Assembly: GCF_011440375.1 (NCBI RefSeq)
Contig: NZ_JAAOIR010000005.1
Span: 186,001 to 250,000 of the forward strand
From: Halorubellus sp. JP-L1
GTDB taxonomy: Archaea > Halobacteriota > Halobacteria > Halobacteriales > Natrialbaceae
Direction of reading: 5' to 3'
Length of the DNA stretch: 64,000 bases
Under the pieces are notes generated by a model that saw only the letters and a list, made by a program, of their open reading frames with translations, made no database searches and was not told the DNA's origin. This document shows, in pieces, positions 26,356 through 35,765 of this stretch. Positions within the stretch are counted from its first letter, which is position 1. The number at the start of each line of letters is the position of its first letter. The position numbers and the translations under genes were made by a program.

Positions 26356-27699
26356 ATGCCGGACGAGTCGGACGACCGCGACCCCCGCGACGACGACGGC
26401 GTGTCCGACGCCAGCGTCGAGGGGCCCGAGGACGCCACGAGCGACGACGCCGTTCCCGACTCGTCCAGCGACGACGCCGAGACCGGAGACGATGCCGACG
26501 TAGCGGACGGCGAAGACGCCGACGCCGAAAACGAGTCCGCTGACGGCGACGGCGACGACGTGGACGAGGACTCGAACGACGGTTCGGGTGGGCTGGAGAA
26601 GGTCGATGCCGACGACGGTTCGGGTGGGCTGGAGAAGACGGAGTCCGGGCTCAATCCCGACGTGGAGCCGCGGTCGCGGCGCGTCGACGACCCCGACGCG
26701 GACGGGGAGTCCGGGGCGGACGAGCGGTCGACGGTCCCGGACCGCGGCGTCGAGGCCGGGTTCGAGCGCCCGGAGGACGCTCCGGAGAAGCGTCGCCCCG
26801 AGCACCCCGACAAACTGGACGCGAACGGTGGGTCGGACGTTCCCGTCGGGCACGCGGCCGGTGCGCCGACGCCGGGGGAGGCGACGCCCGCCAGCGCGGG
26901 AGCGGGCGCGAACGCCGGCGCCGGTACCGGAACCGGCAGCGGTCGCGGGTTCGACGAGGACGGGGACCTGTTCGAGGGGCCGCCGGACGACGAGGAGATG
27001 CCGCTCGCGGACCACATCGAGGAGATGATGCTCCGGCTCGCCGCGGTCGTGTTCGCGGGCGCGGTCGCGACCGTCCTCATGTACCTCTACTCGGACTACC
27101 TCGTGATGGAGATGTGGAACGACATCCTGCCGGCGGGCACCGACGCGGCCCGCCCGCACCTCTACGCGCCCCTGGAGTTCATCCTCACGAAGATCAAGGT
27201 CGCGAGCCTCGCGGGCGTCCTCATCGCGCTCCCCGTGCTCGTCTACCAGTCGTACCTGTTCATGCGACCCGGGCTCTACCCGAAGGAGCGCCGGTACTAC
27301 ATCGCGGCGGTCCCGACGAGTCTCGTGCTCGCGATCTTCGGGATGGCGTTCGCGTACTTCGCGGTCCTCCCCGGCCTGTTCCAGTACTTCGACTACTACA
27401 CGGAGGGGAACGCGGTCATCGCGTACGGCCTCCAGTCGACGTTCAACCTCATCGTCGCCCTCATGGGCTTGCAGGCGGTGGTGTTCCAGATCCCGCTGTT
27501 CGTGATGCTCGCGATCATGATGGGCGTCACGTCCCGGGAGTGGCTGGAGGGCCGTCGCCTCCTCTTCTGGGGGGCGTTCGGTGGGATCGCGTTCCTGTTC
27601 GCGCCGGACCCGACGGGGATGGCGCCGTTCATCATCGCGGTGTCGATGATCGTCCTCTTCGAGGGCACGCTCGCGCTCCTCCGCTGGACGGGGCGGTGA
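26356..27699 (+). CDS. tatC1: Twin-arginine translocase TatC1
   Basis: TatC subunit of 447 residues. The first 215 are acidic and disordered (DDAETGDDADVADGEDADAE type) and include a repeated DDGSGGLEK unit from a duplicated stretch of about 27 bases near 26577-26640. The TatC domain begins with MPLADHIEEMMLRLAAVVFA, where HIEEM and the glutamate are the signal-peptide contact region, and has six predicted membrane segments, with the family pattern YQSYLFMRPGLYPKERRYY and APDPTGMAPFI. The ATG at 26356 is set by the TATA box. Divergent from tatC2, and convergent with a Tat-exported carboxypeptidase gene. Confidence 0.92.
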   Translation: MPDESDDRDPRDDDGVSDASVEGPEDATSDDAVPDSSSDDAETGDDADVADGEDADAENESADGDGDDVDEDSNDGSGGLEKVDADDGSGGLEKTESGLNPDVEPRSRRVDDPDADGESGADERSTVPDRGVEAGFERPEDAPEKRRPEHPDKLDANGGSDVPVGHAAGAPTPGEATPASAGAGANAGAGTGTGSGRGFDEDGDLFEGPPDDEEMPLADHIEEMMLRLAAVVFAGAVATVLMYLYSDYLVMEMWNDILPAGTDAARPHLYAPLEFILTKIKVASLAGVLIALPVLVYQSYLFMRPGLYPKERRYYIAAVPTSLVLAIFGMAFAYFAVLPGLFQYFDYYTEGNAVIAYGLQSTFNLIVALMGLQAVVFQIPLFVMLAIMMGVTSREWLEGRRLLFWGAFGGIAFLFAPDPTGMAPFIIAVSMIVLFEGTLALLRWTGR

Positions 27700-27768
27700 G
27701 CGGCGCTCGAAACCCGCTTCGCTCGACGCCGAAAAAATAGAGGGCGGTCGGGAGCCCGCGGGTTCGGA

Positions 27769-30609
27769 CTACCGGATCTCGCCCCAGGTTCCGACGAGTT
27801 CGTCCTCGACGAACCGGCGCTGCTGGAAGCCGAGGGCGTTACAGATCATGGTGTGGCCCATGAACGAGACGGCGTAGTCGGCCATCCCGAACGGGTGGAG
27901 TTCCCGCTGGTTCGCGGGCGGGAGCACCGACCCGAGGACGTTGATCTCGCTGTCGCCGGCGGACAGCGATCCGGCGGCGACGCCGCTCGCGTCGGAGCCG
28001 TCCGCGAGCTCGCCCGTCATTCGTCCGGCTACGTCGCCGCCTGCGTCCGCGAACGCGTCGTCGTCGACGACCGTCGCGGGCTGGTCGGGCGCGTTGGGCA
28101 CGTACCCGACCTGCGGGCTCTTCCACATCTCGAACTGGAGCGGCCGGATGTCGTCGAGGAGGTAGTGGTCGAAGTCCCGATCGGTCAGGTTCGCGATGCC
28201 GACGCGGATCGACTGGAGGTCGCCGTCCTCGATGGCCGCGGCGTCGCCGACGTCGAGGTCCGCGAGCAGGTTCAGGCCGGTGTCGGTCACCACGAGGTCG
28301 CCGCCTGCGTCCACGAACGCCTCGAGTTCGGCGACGTACCGCGGGTCGTCGCGGCCGACGTCGTGGGAGACGACGACCTTGTCGTAGCGGCGCTTCCCGG
28401 AGTTCCCGCGCAGCAGCTTCCCGACGCGGACGTCGTGGACGCGGACGCTCTCCATCTCGCCGGCTTCGAGTTCCGGGGCGAGGTCCGCGAAGAACTGCAT
28501 CGGGTTGACGACGTACTCCTCCTGGGAGTACCCGAACGCCGCCTCGGGGTCCGGGTGTTCCTCGTCGGTCTCGACGGTGACGAACTCGACGTCGACGTCG
28601 CCGTCGCCCTCGTACTCGACCGACCAGTCGCCCGCGTCCGGCTGCGGGACGTAGAAGCTCCGTTCGTCGGTCTCCGCGAGGTCGATTGTGCGAACGACCT
28701 GGCCGCCCGGGTTGCGGAGCGTCACGACGCCGGACTCGCGTCCGCGGTCGTCGACGGTCGCGGCGAGCGAGTGCGTCCGTTCCTTCGAGTTCACGCCGGC
28801 GCGGCCACCGGGGCCGGGCTGGACTGTCCCGTGTCGACGCTGGACGTCGGTCGCGCGCTCCTGGCCGCGGCCGTTGCCGTTCCCCGGGCGTTCGTCGGTG
28901 TGCGAGAGGTCCGCCGAGGATCGGGTCAGTTCGTCGGTGGTCACGTAGGCGGTGTCCTGGCCGTCGGTCGCGACCGTCGCGTCGGTGCTGGCGGCAGTCA
29001 TCTCCGCGAACTCGCGCATCGAGAGCCGGTACGCGGTCTCGAGGTGGCGCTCGATGTACGGCCGCCAGTCCGAGAAGTCCCGCATCGCGAGCTCGGGGGC
29101 GACGGTGACGGCGCCGAGGCCGCCGAACTCCTCGGGCTGGCCGGCCCAGCCGAGCAGTCCGCCCGTGATGTTGTATCCCAGGGAGTCGTAGATCGAGCCG
29201 TAGTCGAGGAGTTCGTCCGGGACGTAGTCGTTCGGGTCGCCGAAGACGCTGTCCTTGCCGGCGCGGATCGTGTCCGCGGCGATCGCCTCCGGGCTCCCCC
29301 ACTGGTCGGTCATCGCGGCGTCGATGCGTCGGTTGACCTCTTCGAGGTTGTGCGTACCGTCGTGCTCGTAGGCGGCGTTGGACTCGAGGTTCAACACCAT
29401 CGTGTCCGCGAACCCCATCATGTGGTAGTCGCAGAGGTACTCGACGTTGTCGTACCCGCGGAGGTGTCCGACGGTCGCCAGCGCGTCCGGGACGACGTCG
29501 TCGTACCCCACGTCGTAGCCGGGACGGACGTCGGGAGCATCCCCGTGATCGGCTGGCCAGAACGCGGGGTTCGCCCACCCGATCGTGGGGTACTGGCGGT
29601 TCGTGTCGACTCCCGACGCGTTCCCGCGGTAGTGTCCGTAGAACGGCGGCTCGAAGAAGCTGGCGTACGGGTTCTGGGAGGCGTACTGGGGCTTCCGGAC
29701 GGTCCAGCCGTCGGGGTTGATGTAGACCCAGACGACGACGATGTCGTCGAGGAGGTCGGTGAACGCGTCGGCGTCGCCGGTGACTGCGTCCTCGATGATC
29801 CGGCTTCCGGCCTCGACGCCGGCGCGCTCGTTCCCGTGGATTCCAGTGATGAAGACGGCCTTGTCCTTCTCCTGGAACGACGCCTCGTCCTGGACGTCGT
29901 TCGTGAGTTCGGCGACGTAGATGTCGTTCGGGTCGGGGGCTTCGCCCGTGAACTCGTTGTCCCACCCCGGTCCCTGCCCGATCCGCTCGAGGCGGACCAT
30001 GTCGGGGTACTCGGTCTCGAGGTGCTCGAGCGCCGCGCCGGTCTCCGTGTGGGAGATGAAGTCACGAGCGTCCTCGACCGGCGGGAAGACGCCGTCGTCG
30101 TAGCCGCCGTCGAGCTTCCAGAACGGGTTCGCGCCCGGGGAGAAGTCGACGTGGTCGACGCCGCCGAGGTCGTCGAGCACGTGCTGGACTTCGGCGGCGG
30201 TGAGGTGACCGTGTGCAGCCGGCGTCGGCGACTCTCGCGTGACCGCCTTCGGCGCGCGGTCGTCCTGTTCGACGTCCCAGTCCGGGTCGCCGTACTCGTC
30301 GGCGAACGCGGACAGCGCGTCCGCGTCCGCGAACTCCAGGACGAGCGCGGCCTCGTATTCGTCGGGCGTCGAGTTGACGACGAACTCCGCGAGGTCCGTC
30401 ATCGAGTCGTCGGTGACGTCGGCGCGTACGGTGCCGGGGAGGGCGAGGGCGGCGCCGGTCGCGGCGGCGACGCCGAGGAACGTCCGGCGGTCGATTCCGT
30501 CCCGTCCCTCGAACGCTGCGTCGTCGAGTTCGGCCGCGTCCGCGTGGTCGTATCGGTCCTGTTCGTCGTTCGCTGTGTCCGGATCGCCTTCCTGTATGTT
30601 TCGTGCCAT
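27769..30609 (-). CDS. Tat-exported M14-family zinc carboxypeptidase
   Basis: Secreted metallopeptidase of 946 residues. A twin-arginine signal, IDRRTFLGVAAATGAALALP (R41 R42), follows an acidic 38-residue lead. The M14 core has zinc ligands in GIHGNERAGVEAG (about residue 256) and the third histidine in CDYHMMGFADT (about 394), with NPDGW and GVDTNRQYP between them as substrate-binding signatures. The C-terminal 400 residues hold beta-sandwich and glutamine-amidotransferase-like parts (VVVSHDVGRDDPRYVAELEA, VVTDTGLNLL). It is likely an extracellular protease or amidase. The ATG at 30609 follows a perfect palindrome. The export genes tatC1/tatC2 are immediately downstream. Confidence 0.88.
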   Translation of the reverse strand: MARNIQEGDPDTANDEQDRYDHADAAELDDAAFEGRDGIDRRTFLGVAAATGAALALPGTVRADVTDDSMTDLAEFVVNSTPDEYEAALVLEFADADALSAFADEYGDPDWDVEQDDRAPKAVTRESPTPAAHGHLTAAEVQHVLDDLGGVDHVDFSPGANPFWKLDGGYDDGVFPPVEDARDFISHTETGAALEHLETEYPDMVRLERIGQGPGWDNEFTGEAPDPNDIYVAELTNDVQDEASFQEKDKAVFITGIHGNERAGVEAGSRIIEDAVTGDADAFTDLLDDIVVVWVYINPDGWTVRKPQYASQNPYASFFEPPFYGHYRGNASGVDTNRQYPTIGWANPAFWPADHGDAPDVRPGYDVGYDDVVPDALATVGHLRGYDNVEYLCDYHMMGFADTMVLNLESNAAYEHDGTHNLEEVNRRIDAAMTDQWGSPEAIAADTIRAGKDSVFGDPNDYVPDELLDYGSIYDSLGYNITGGLLGWAGQPEEFGGLGAVTVAPELAMRDFSDWRPYIERHLETAYRLSMREFAEMTAASTDATVATDGQDTAYVTTDELTRSSADLSHTDERPGNGNGRGQERATDVQRRHGTVQPGPGGRAGVNSKERTHSLAATVDDRGRESGVVTLRNPGGQVVRTIDLAETDERSFYVPQPDAGDWSVEYEGDGDVDVEFVTVETDEEHPDPEAAFGYSQEEYVVNPMQFFADLAPELEAGEMESVRVHDVRVGKLLRGNSGKRRYDKVVVSHDVGRDDPRYVAELEAFVDAGGDLVVTDTGLNLLADLDVGDAAAIEDGDLQSIRVGIANLTDRDFDHYLLDDIRPLQFEMWKSPQVGYVPNAPDQPATVVDDDAFADAGGDVAGRMTGELADGSDASGVAAGSLSAGDSEINVLGSVLPPANQRELHPFGMADYAVSFMGHTMICNALGFQQRRFVEDELVGTWGEIR

Positions 30610-30616
30610 TTGGGTG

Positions 30617-30635
30617 CGTGGGATTGTATCCCACG
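30617..30635. promoter_or_regulatory. Perfect palindrome before the carboxypeptidase ATG
   Basis: CGTGGGAT-TGT-ATCCCACG, eight-base arms and three-base centre, 7 bases upstream of the ATG at 30609. Transcription should begin near 30634 given the TATA box at 30657-30666, so the site overlaps the start point: a typical repressor-site position, or a small hairpin in the leader. Confidence 0.6.
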
Positions 30636-30656
30636 ACAACTGGTAACAAACACACA

Positions 30657-30666
30657 TCTAATAAAC
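30657..30666 (-). promoter_or_regulatory. TATA box of the carboxypeptidase gene
   Basis: GTTTATTAGA on the minus strand, 48-57 bases before the ATG, leaving a leader of about 25 bases. Just upstream, ACCAA-TGACCG-TTGGT (around 30670) is a second small inverted repeat. Confidence 0.6.
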
Positions 30667-30806
30667 ACCAATGACCGTTGGTTATCACCTCTACTGTTAG
30701 CCACCATCTACCGGCTCACGTCGGACTACGATGGAGTGAATTCGGACCGACAAACGACGCCTAACGATAGAACGCCAGACGCTATTGAATCACGCACCAT
30801 CTCCCT

Positions 30807-30825
30807 GGCCGGTATCGGACCGGCC
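30807..30825 (-). terminator. Hairpin after larE
   Basis: GGCCGGT-ATCGG-ACCGGCC, perfect seven-base arms, 30 bases beyond the larE stop codon. No T run follows on the minus strand, so termination is only suggested by its position. Confidence 0.35.
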
Positions 30826-30854
30826 GCTCGGCCCGTCCGAACCTGCACCGCTCG

Positions 30855-31742
30855 CTACTGCGGGTACTCCTGGTCGAAGACGTTCGCGACCACGGGCTCG
30901 TCGTCGCCCGCGTCGTCGGCCCCACCGGCGGTGTCGGCCTCGGGACTCACGCTCCCGGTACGGTAGCCGTGGAGGTCGAGCGTGACGTGCTCGAACCCGA
31001 TCTCGGTGAGGCGCTCGCGGACCGCGCGCGCGAAGTCCGCGTCGAGCGCGACGTCGAGTTCCTCGGGCCCGACCTCGATGCGCGCGAGGCCGTCGTGGTC
31101 GCGGACGCGGAACTGCGAGAACCCCCACTCGCGCAGTGCCGCCTCCGCCTGCTCGACCCTGCTCAGGCGCTCCTCGGTGACCTCGATGCCGGTCGGGATG
31201 CGCGAGGAGAGGCACGCCATCGACGGCTTGTCCGCGACCGAGAGGTCGTACTCGTCCGCGGCCGCTCGCACGTCCTCCTTCGAGAACCCGTGCTCGAGGA
31301 GCGGCGAGAACGCGTCCAGTTCGTCGACCGCCTGCAGGCCGGGGCGGTGGCCGCCGTCGGCGTCGCTCGCGTTCGTCCCGTCGCAGACCACGTCGATGCC
31401 GCGCTCGCTCGCGCGCTCGAACATCCGCCCCAGGCGCATCGTCCGGCAGTGATAGCAGCGATCGCCGTCGTTCGCCACGAAGTCCGGCGAATCCAGCTCG
31501 CTGAACTCGACGACGTCGTGCTCGATCCCGATCTCGTCGGCGACCCGGCGCGCGTCGGACAGCTCCGCGTCCGGGAGCGTCTCGCTCTTCGCGGTGCACG
31601 CGACCGCGTCCCCGCCGAGGGCGTCGTGTGCGACCGCCGCGACGACGCTCGAGTCCACACCGCCGCTGAACGCCACCAGGACGCCGTCGCGCTCGCCGAG
31701 GTCCGCGCGCATCGCGTCCAGCTTCGCCGCCAGGTCAGTCAT
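30855..31742 (-). CDS. larE: LarE-like ATP-dependent sulfur transferase
   Basis: Protein of 295 residues of the PP-loop family; LarE adds sulfur to pyridinium carboxylates when the nickel-pincer cofactor of lactate racemase is made. The PP-loop SGGVDSS is at 26-32. Three cysteines are conserved: C96 and C99 in RCYHCR and C177 in SMACLSSRIPTG. That is the three-cysteine type, reported to hold a 4Fe-4S cluster, rather than the single sacrificial cysteine type. The ATG at 31742 is chosen over a GTG three codons earlier. No larB, larC or larA is nearby, so the cofactor role here is inferred. Confidence 0.85.
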   Translation of the reverse strand: MTDLAAKLDAMRADLGERDGVLVAFSGGVDSSVVAAVAHDALGGDAVACTAKSETLPDAELSDARRVADEIGIEHDVVEFSELDSPDFVANDGDRCYHCRTMRLGRMFERASERGIDVVCDGTNASDADGGHRPGLQAVDELDAFSPLLEHGFSKEDVRAAADEYDLSVADKPSMACLSSRIPTGIEVTEERLSRVEQAEAALREWGFSQFRVRDHDGLARIEVGPEELDVALDADFARAVRERLTEIGFEHVTLDLHGYRTGSVSPEADTAGGADDAGDDEPVVANVFDQEYPQ

Positions 31743-31883
31743 GAACACCACGTAGCGGCCGCGTGGACAAAAGCGACCTGACTCCGGCGTGCCGCGCGAT
31801 CACGTCCCACGGTCGCCGAGGCGTGGTCGGTCGCCGGGGGCGGCCGATCACCGACGTCGCCGGTGGCCCCGGCCCGCCACCAG

Positions 31884-33647
31884 TCAGAGCCGGTCAGCGA
31901 TGGCGCGGGCGGTCTTCTCGCCGACGCCGTCGACGCCCTCGAGTTCGTCGACGGTCGCGGCGCGGACGTTCTCGACGCTCCCGAACCGCCCGAGCAGGCG
32001 CTTGCGGGTCGCCGGGCCGACGCCGGGGACGTCGTCGAGTACCGTCGAAACGTCGTCGCGCACGCTCTGGTGGTACTGGACCGCGAACCGGTGGGCCTCG
32101 TCGCGCACCCGGCGGAGGACCTGGAGCTTCCCGTCGCCGTCCCAGTCGTACTCGCCGTCGGGCGCGACGACGGTCTCCTCGCGCTTCGCGAGTGCGACCA
32201 CCGGCACGTCCCAGCCCGCCGACTCGACTGCCTCCAGCGCGGCGTCCAGTTGCCCGCGGCCGCCGTCGATCAGGAGGAGGTCCGGGTCCGGGCGGTCGTC
32301 GCGGCCCTCGACCGCGCGCTCGGCGCGCCACCCGACGAGTTCCCGCATCCGCGCGTAGTCGTCGTTCTCGTCCGCGAGCTTCTTCCGCCGGTAGTCGGGC
32401 TTGCGCGCACTCCCGTCGACGAACGTCACGTTCGACCCGACCACGGCCTTCCCCTGCGCGTGACTCACGTCGAACCCCTCGATGCGGGCCGCGTCCTCGA
32501 GACCGAGTGCGTGCGCGAGCTCCCGGGTCGCGTCCCGCGACCCCGTCCCGGTCCGCGCGTTCTTCAGCGCCAGGTCGACGAGCTTCGCCTCCCGGCCCGC
32601 GCCCGGCACGCGGACCGCCACGCCCGCCGCGTCAAGCCACGCCGCCACCTCCTCGTCGCCGTGGGCCTCCGGCAGCAGGACGGCGTCCGGGAGGTCTCGC
32701 TCCGCGTAGTACTGGACGAGGAACGCGGACAGCACCGCCGGGACCGGCTCCTCCTCGACGGTTCCATCGACACCTTCGGCGTCCGACGGTACGTCGATGC
32801 GGTGCCGGTCGCGCTCGACGAGCTGGCCGCCCTCGGCGTGCAGGCGGGCGACGGTCGCGCGGTCGCCGTCGACGGCCACGCCGAGCACGTCGACGTGGCG
32901 CTCGTAGTCGTCGCCGGTCGCCGAGACCGCTTCGCCGCCCTCGCCGTGGAACGACTCGACGACCGCGAGCCGGTCCCGGAGGTTCGCCGCCCGCTCGAAC
33001 TGCTGGCCCGCCGACGCCGCCGTCATCTCGCTCCGCAGGGGGTCCGCGAGCACGCCCGTCTCGCCGGCGAAGAACCGCTCGACGGACTCGACGTCGCCGA
33101 GGTAGTCGGCTTCGCCGATCTCGCCCGTGCACGGCGCCGTGCAGAGGCCGACCTCGTAGTCGAGACACGGCCGCTCGCGCCCCGCGAACTTGTGGTCGCT
33201 ACAGCCGCGGACGCCGAACGTCTCCCGGAGCGCCTTCACGACCGTCTCCACGTCGCCCTTGTTCGTGAACGGGCCGAACACGGTCGCGTCCTCCGCCGGG
33301 TCGCGCGTCACCTCGATCCGCGGGAACTCGTGGCTCGTCAACTGGACGAGCGGGTAGGACTTGTCGTCCTTCAGCCGGACGTTGTACCGCGGCTGATGGC
33401 GCTTGATGAGGTTCGCCTCCAGCAGGAGCGCCTGCGTCTCCGTGTCCGTCTCCGCGACCTCCAGGGCGTCCGCGCGCTCGACCATCCGCCGGATGCGCGC
33501 CGACCGCGGGTCCGCGTACGACCGCACCCGCGACCGGAGGTCGACGGCCTTCCCGACGTACAGCACGACGTCGCCCTCGAAGAACTGGTAGACGCCCGGC
33601 TCCGCCGGGACGTTCATCGCGCGCTCGCGGACCGCCGTCGAATCCAT
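31884..33647 (-). CDS. uvrC: UvrABC system protein C
   Basis: Dual-incision endonuclease of nucleotide excision repair, 587 residues. The GIY-YIG nuclease is at the N-terminus ([20 protein letters not shown]), with [20 protein letters not shown] following. A UVR domain ([20 protein letters not shown]) contacts UvrB; the C-terminal RNase H-like nuclease includes [24 protein letters not shown] and [12 protein letters not shown]; and two helix-hairpin-helices end the protein ([19 protein letters not shown]). The ATG at 33647 is preferred to the GTG at 33656. uvrB is on the same strand 14 kb away, so the pair does not form an operon. Confidence 0.96.
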   Translation of the reverse strand: MDSTAVRERAMNVPAEPGVYQFFEGDVVLYVGKAVDLRSRVRSYADPRSARIRRMVERADALEVAETDTETQALLLEANLIKRHQPRYNVRLKDDKSYPLVQLTSHEFPRIEVTRDPAEDATVFGPFTNKGDVETVVKALRETFGVRGCSDHKFAGRERPCLDYEVGLCTAPCTGEIGEADYLGDVESVERFFAGETGVLADPLRSEMTAASAGQQFERAANLRDRLAVVESFHGEGGEAVSATGDDYERHVDVLGVAVDGDRATVARLHAEGGQLVERDRHRIDVPSDAEGVDGTVEEEPVPAVLSAFLVQYYAERDLPDAVLLPEAHGDEEVAAWLDAAGVAVRVPGAGREAKLVDLALKNARTGTGSRDATRELAHALGLEDAARIEGFDVSHAQGKAVVGSNVTFVDGSARKPDYRRKKLADENDDYARMRELVGWRAERAVEGRDDRPDPDLLLIDGGRGQLDAALEAVESAGWDVPVVALAKREETVVAPDGEYDWDGDGKLQVLRRVRDEAHRFAVQYHQSVRDDVSTVLDDVPGVGPATRKRLLGRFGSVENVRAATVDELEGVDGVGEKTARAIADRL

Positions 33648-33673
33648 CGCGTCCACCTAGCGGACTCGCGGGT

Positions 33674-34258
33674 TTAGGCGTGACGCGTCGAGGACTCACC
33701 AAGCGCCTGCCGGAGTTCGCTCGCGTGCGCGGAGGGGTCGCCGGTGACGACGAGGCGGACGTCCTCGGCGCCGGCGACGCCGACGGTGACGACCCGTTCG
33801 CGCGATTCGGCGTACCGGTAGCCGTGGTAGGCGGCGACGGCGAGGAAGAGCACGCCGAGGACCGCGATGGCCTCGTCGACGAGCGCGAGCGCGGCGACGA
33901 GGTCCGCGAACAGGGACACGATCCCGCCGGTGCCGCCGACCGCGCCCGACTGGAGGTTCTCGGGCACCGAGACGAACGACCCGAACTCGACGAGGACGCC
34001 GCCGACGACGCTCGCCAGGCCGAGGCCGCCCCAGACGACCGCTCGCGCGAGCCGGAGCCAGTCGCTGTCGCTGCCAGCGCCGACGCCCTCGACGTTCGGG
34101 CGATCGACCTGCCGGAAGTTCGGGCCGGCCGCGTCCTCGTCGAAGAACGCGAGCACGCGATGGCTCGTCACGTACACGCGGTTCGCGCCCACGTCGACCG
34201 TCCGCTCGACGGACTCGCCCTCGTACAACAGCTCGTCCACGCGCTCGCGCCACGACAT
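33674..34258 (-). CDS. Membrane protein with N-terminal PH-like domain
   Basis: Protein of 194 residues. The first 60 (MSWRERVDELLYEGESVERT onward, NRVYVTSHRVLAFFDED) resemble the bacterial PH-like membrane-protein fold. Two or three membrane segments follow (RAVVWGGLGLASVVGGVLV, LFADLVAALALV, AVLGVLFLAVAAYHGYRY), and the C-terminus returns to the cytoplasmic PH-like type (ERVVTVGVAGAEDVRLVVTG). Many haloarchaea have such proteins, with unknown function. It is divergent from the PQQ-repeat lipoprotein gene and ends 26 bases before the uvrC start. Confidence 0.65.
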   Translation of the reverse strand: MSWRERVDELLYEGESVERTVDVGANRVYVTSHRVLAFFDEDAAGPNFRQVDRPNVEGVGAGSDSDWLRLARAVVWGGLGLASVVGGVLVEFGSFVSVPENLQSGAVGGTGGIVSLFADLVAALALVDEAIAVLGVLFLAVAAYHGYRYAESRERVVTVGVAGAEDVRLVVTGDPSAHASELRQALGESSTRHA

Positions 34259-34389
34259 TCACCGCCACGGTACCGCGGCACGCCCGAAAGTCCTTCGGGC
34301 CCGCGGAGTCCTCCGAACCCGCGGTCGCGGGAGGAGGCGGCGGGACCAGGGGGCAAACGGTAAGCCTGTCGGGGTCCCCACGAATTGAC

Positions 34390-35637
34390 GTGTACGACGG
34401 ATGCTCTCGCCGCGACGCGCTCGCCGCCGCCGGCGCGCTCGGGACCGCCGGTCTCGCGGGCTGCCTCGGCCGCCTCGGCCTCGGCGGCAGCGCTGCGACG
34501 GTCACGTCCGAGACGGCGACGACGCAGTTCCGCGGCGGCCTCGAGAGACGCGGCGTCCACCCGGACGCGACCGTCCCGACCGCGGTCGAGCGCGAGTGGA
34601 CGCTCCGGGACGTGAACACGGGCGACCACACGGCCGCGAAGGCGAGCCCGGTCGCGCTCGCCGGCGGCGACGTCCTCGTCCCCGGGGACAGCGGGTCGCT
34701 CTGGCGCGTCGACGCCGACTCCGGCGACGGCGTCTGGGAGGCGAGCGTCACCGGTTCGTCCCGCGGCGTCCACGGCACGCCCGCGGTCGTCGACGGCGTC
34801 GCGTACGTCGGCGGGTACGACGGCGTGCTCACCGCGGTCGACGTCGAATCCGGCGACCGCGTCTGGCGCAGCGGCCTCGGGGACGCCATCGGGTCCAGTC
34901 CCGCGTACCACGACGGCGTCGTCTACATTGCGGTCGAGTACCACGACCCGAGCGGCGCGATGTTCGGCGTCGACGCCGAATCCGGCGACGTCGTCTGGGA
35001 GGACCAGCGCGTCACCGACCACCCGCACTCGACGTGCGCGATCGACCGCGACGCCGGCTACCTCGTCGTCGGCGCGAACGACGGCGATCTGTACGCGTGG
35101 ACGTATCCCGACCTCGAGTTCGCGTGGACGTTCTCGACCGACGGCGCGATCAAGGGGCCGGTGGCGACGTACGACGGCGCGGCGTTCTTCGGGTCGTGGG
35201 ACCACTCGATCTACCGCGTCGACCTCGCCGAAGGCACCGAGTCGTGGTCGACGCGAACGAACGGCCTCGTGATGTCCGGGCCGGCCGTCGACCCCGCGGC
35301 GGACGTCGTCTACGTCGGGAGCAAGGACGGCCGCCTGTACGCGCTCTCGACGGACTCGGGGAAGGCGACGTGGGAGTACGACGCCGGGAGCGCCATCATC
35401 GGCTGTCCGGTCGTCACTGACGAGCACGTCCTCGTCGGCTCCTACGACCGGACGCTGCACGCCGTCGCGGAGGACGCCGGCGACCGCGCGTGGACCGCGC
35501 GCGGCGTCGGGCGCGTCACGAGCACGCCGCTCGTCCACGACGGCGCGGTCTACTTCGCCGACCGCGCGTCGGAGACGTATCTCGACGACGGCAGCGGCGA
35601 AACCGGCGCGCTCTACAAGCTCGCGAGCGGGGACTGA
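34390..35637 (+). CDS. Tat lipoprotein with PQQ-like beta-propeller repeats
   Basis: Exported lipoprotein of 415 residues beginning with GTG. The signal CSRRDALAAAGALGTAGLAG precedes a lipobox (LAGC), so it is a Tat substrate anchored by a lipid at the cysteine. The rest is a seven- or eight-bladed propeller of PQQ-like repeats: GSLWRVDADSGDGVWE, GVLTAVDVESGDRVW, AMFGVDAESGDVVWE, HSIYRVDLAEGTESW, GRLYALSTDSGKATWEY. No dehydrogenase catalytic residues are seen, so it is likely a scaffold (BamB-like) or binding protein. Function unknown. Confidence 0.82.
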   Translation: MYDGCSRRDALAAAGALGTAGLAGCLGRLGLGGSAATVTSETATTQFRGGLERRGVHPDATVPTAVEREWTLRDVNTGDHTAAKASPVALAGGDVLVPGDSGSLWRVDADSGDGVWEASVTGSSRGVHGTPAVVDGVAYVGGYDGVLTAVDVESGDRVWRSGLGDAIGSSPAYHDGVVYIAVEYHDPSGAMFGVDAESGDVVWEDQRVTDHPHSTCAIDRDAGYLVVGANDGDLYAWTYPDLEFAWTFSTDGAIKGPVATYDGAAFFGSWDHSIYRVDLAEGTESWSTRTNGLVMSGPAVDPAADVVYVGSKDGRLYALSTDSGKATWEYDAGSAIIGCPVVTDEHVLVGSYDRTLHAVAEDAGDRAWTARGVGRVTSTPLVHDGAVYFADRASETYLDDGSGETGALYKLASGD

Positions 35638-35732
35638 AGGCGACGCCGGCGGCGGTCGCCGCCGGCGAGCGACCCGCACGGCTGCTGCCGACACCGCCGG
35701 CGCGGAGGCGCACGGCGCCGTCGCGTTCCCGA

Positions 35733-35741
35733 GGATACAAG
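35733..35741 (+). promoter_or_regulatory. TATA-like box of the 115-residue protein gene
   Basis: GGATACAAG, 25-33 bases upstream of the ATG at 35766. Confidence 0.45.
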
Positions 35742-35765
35742 CCCGCGCTGGCAGAACGAGGACGT

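Noticed and set aside
27853-30966. 1037-residue plus-strand open frame
   Set aside because: It is antisense to the M14 carboxypeptidase, has Val/Arg-rich composition typical of shadow frames in GC-rich DNA, and shows no motif.
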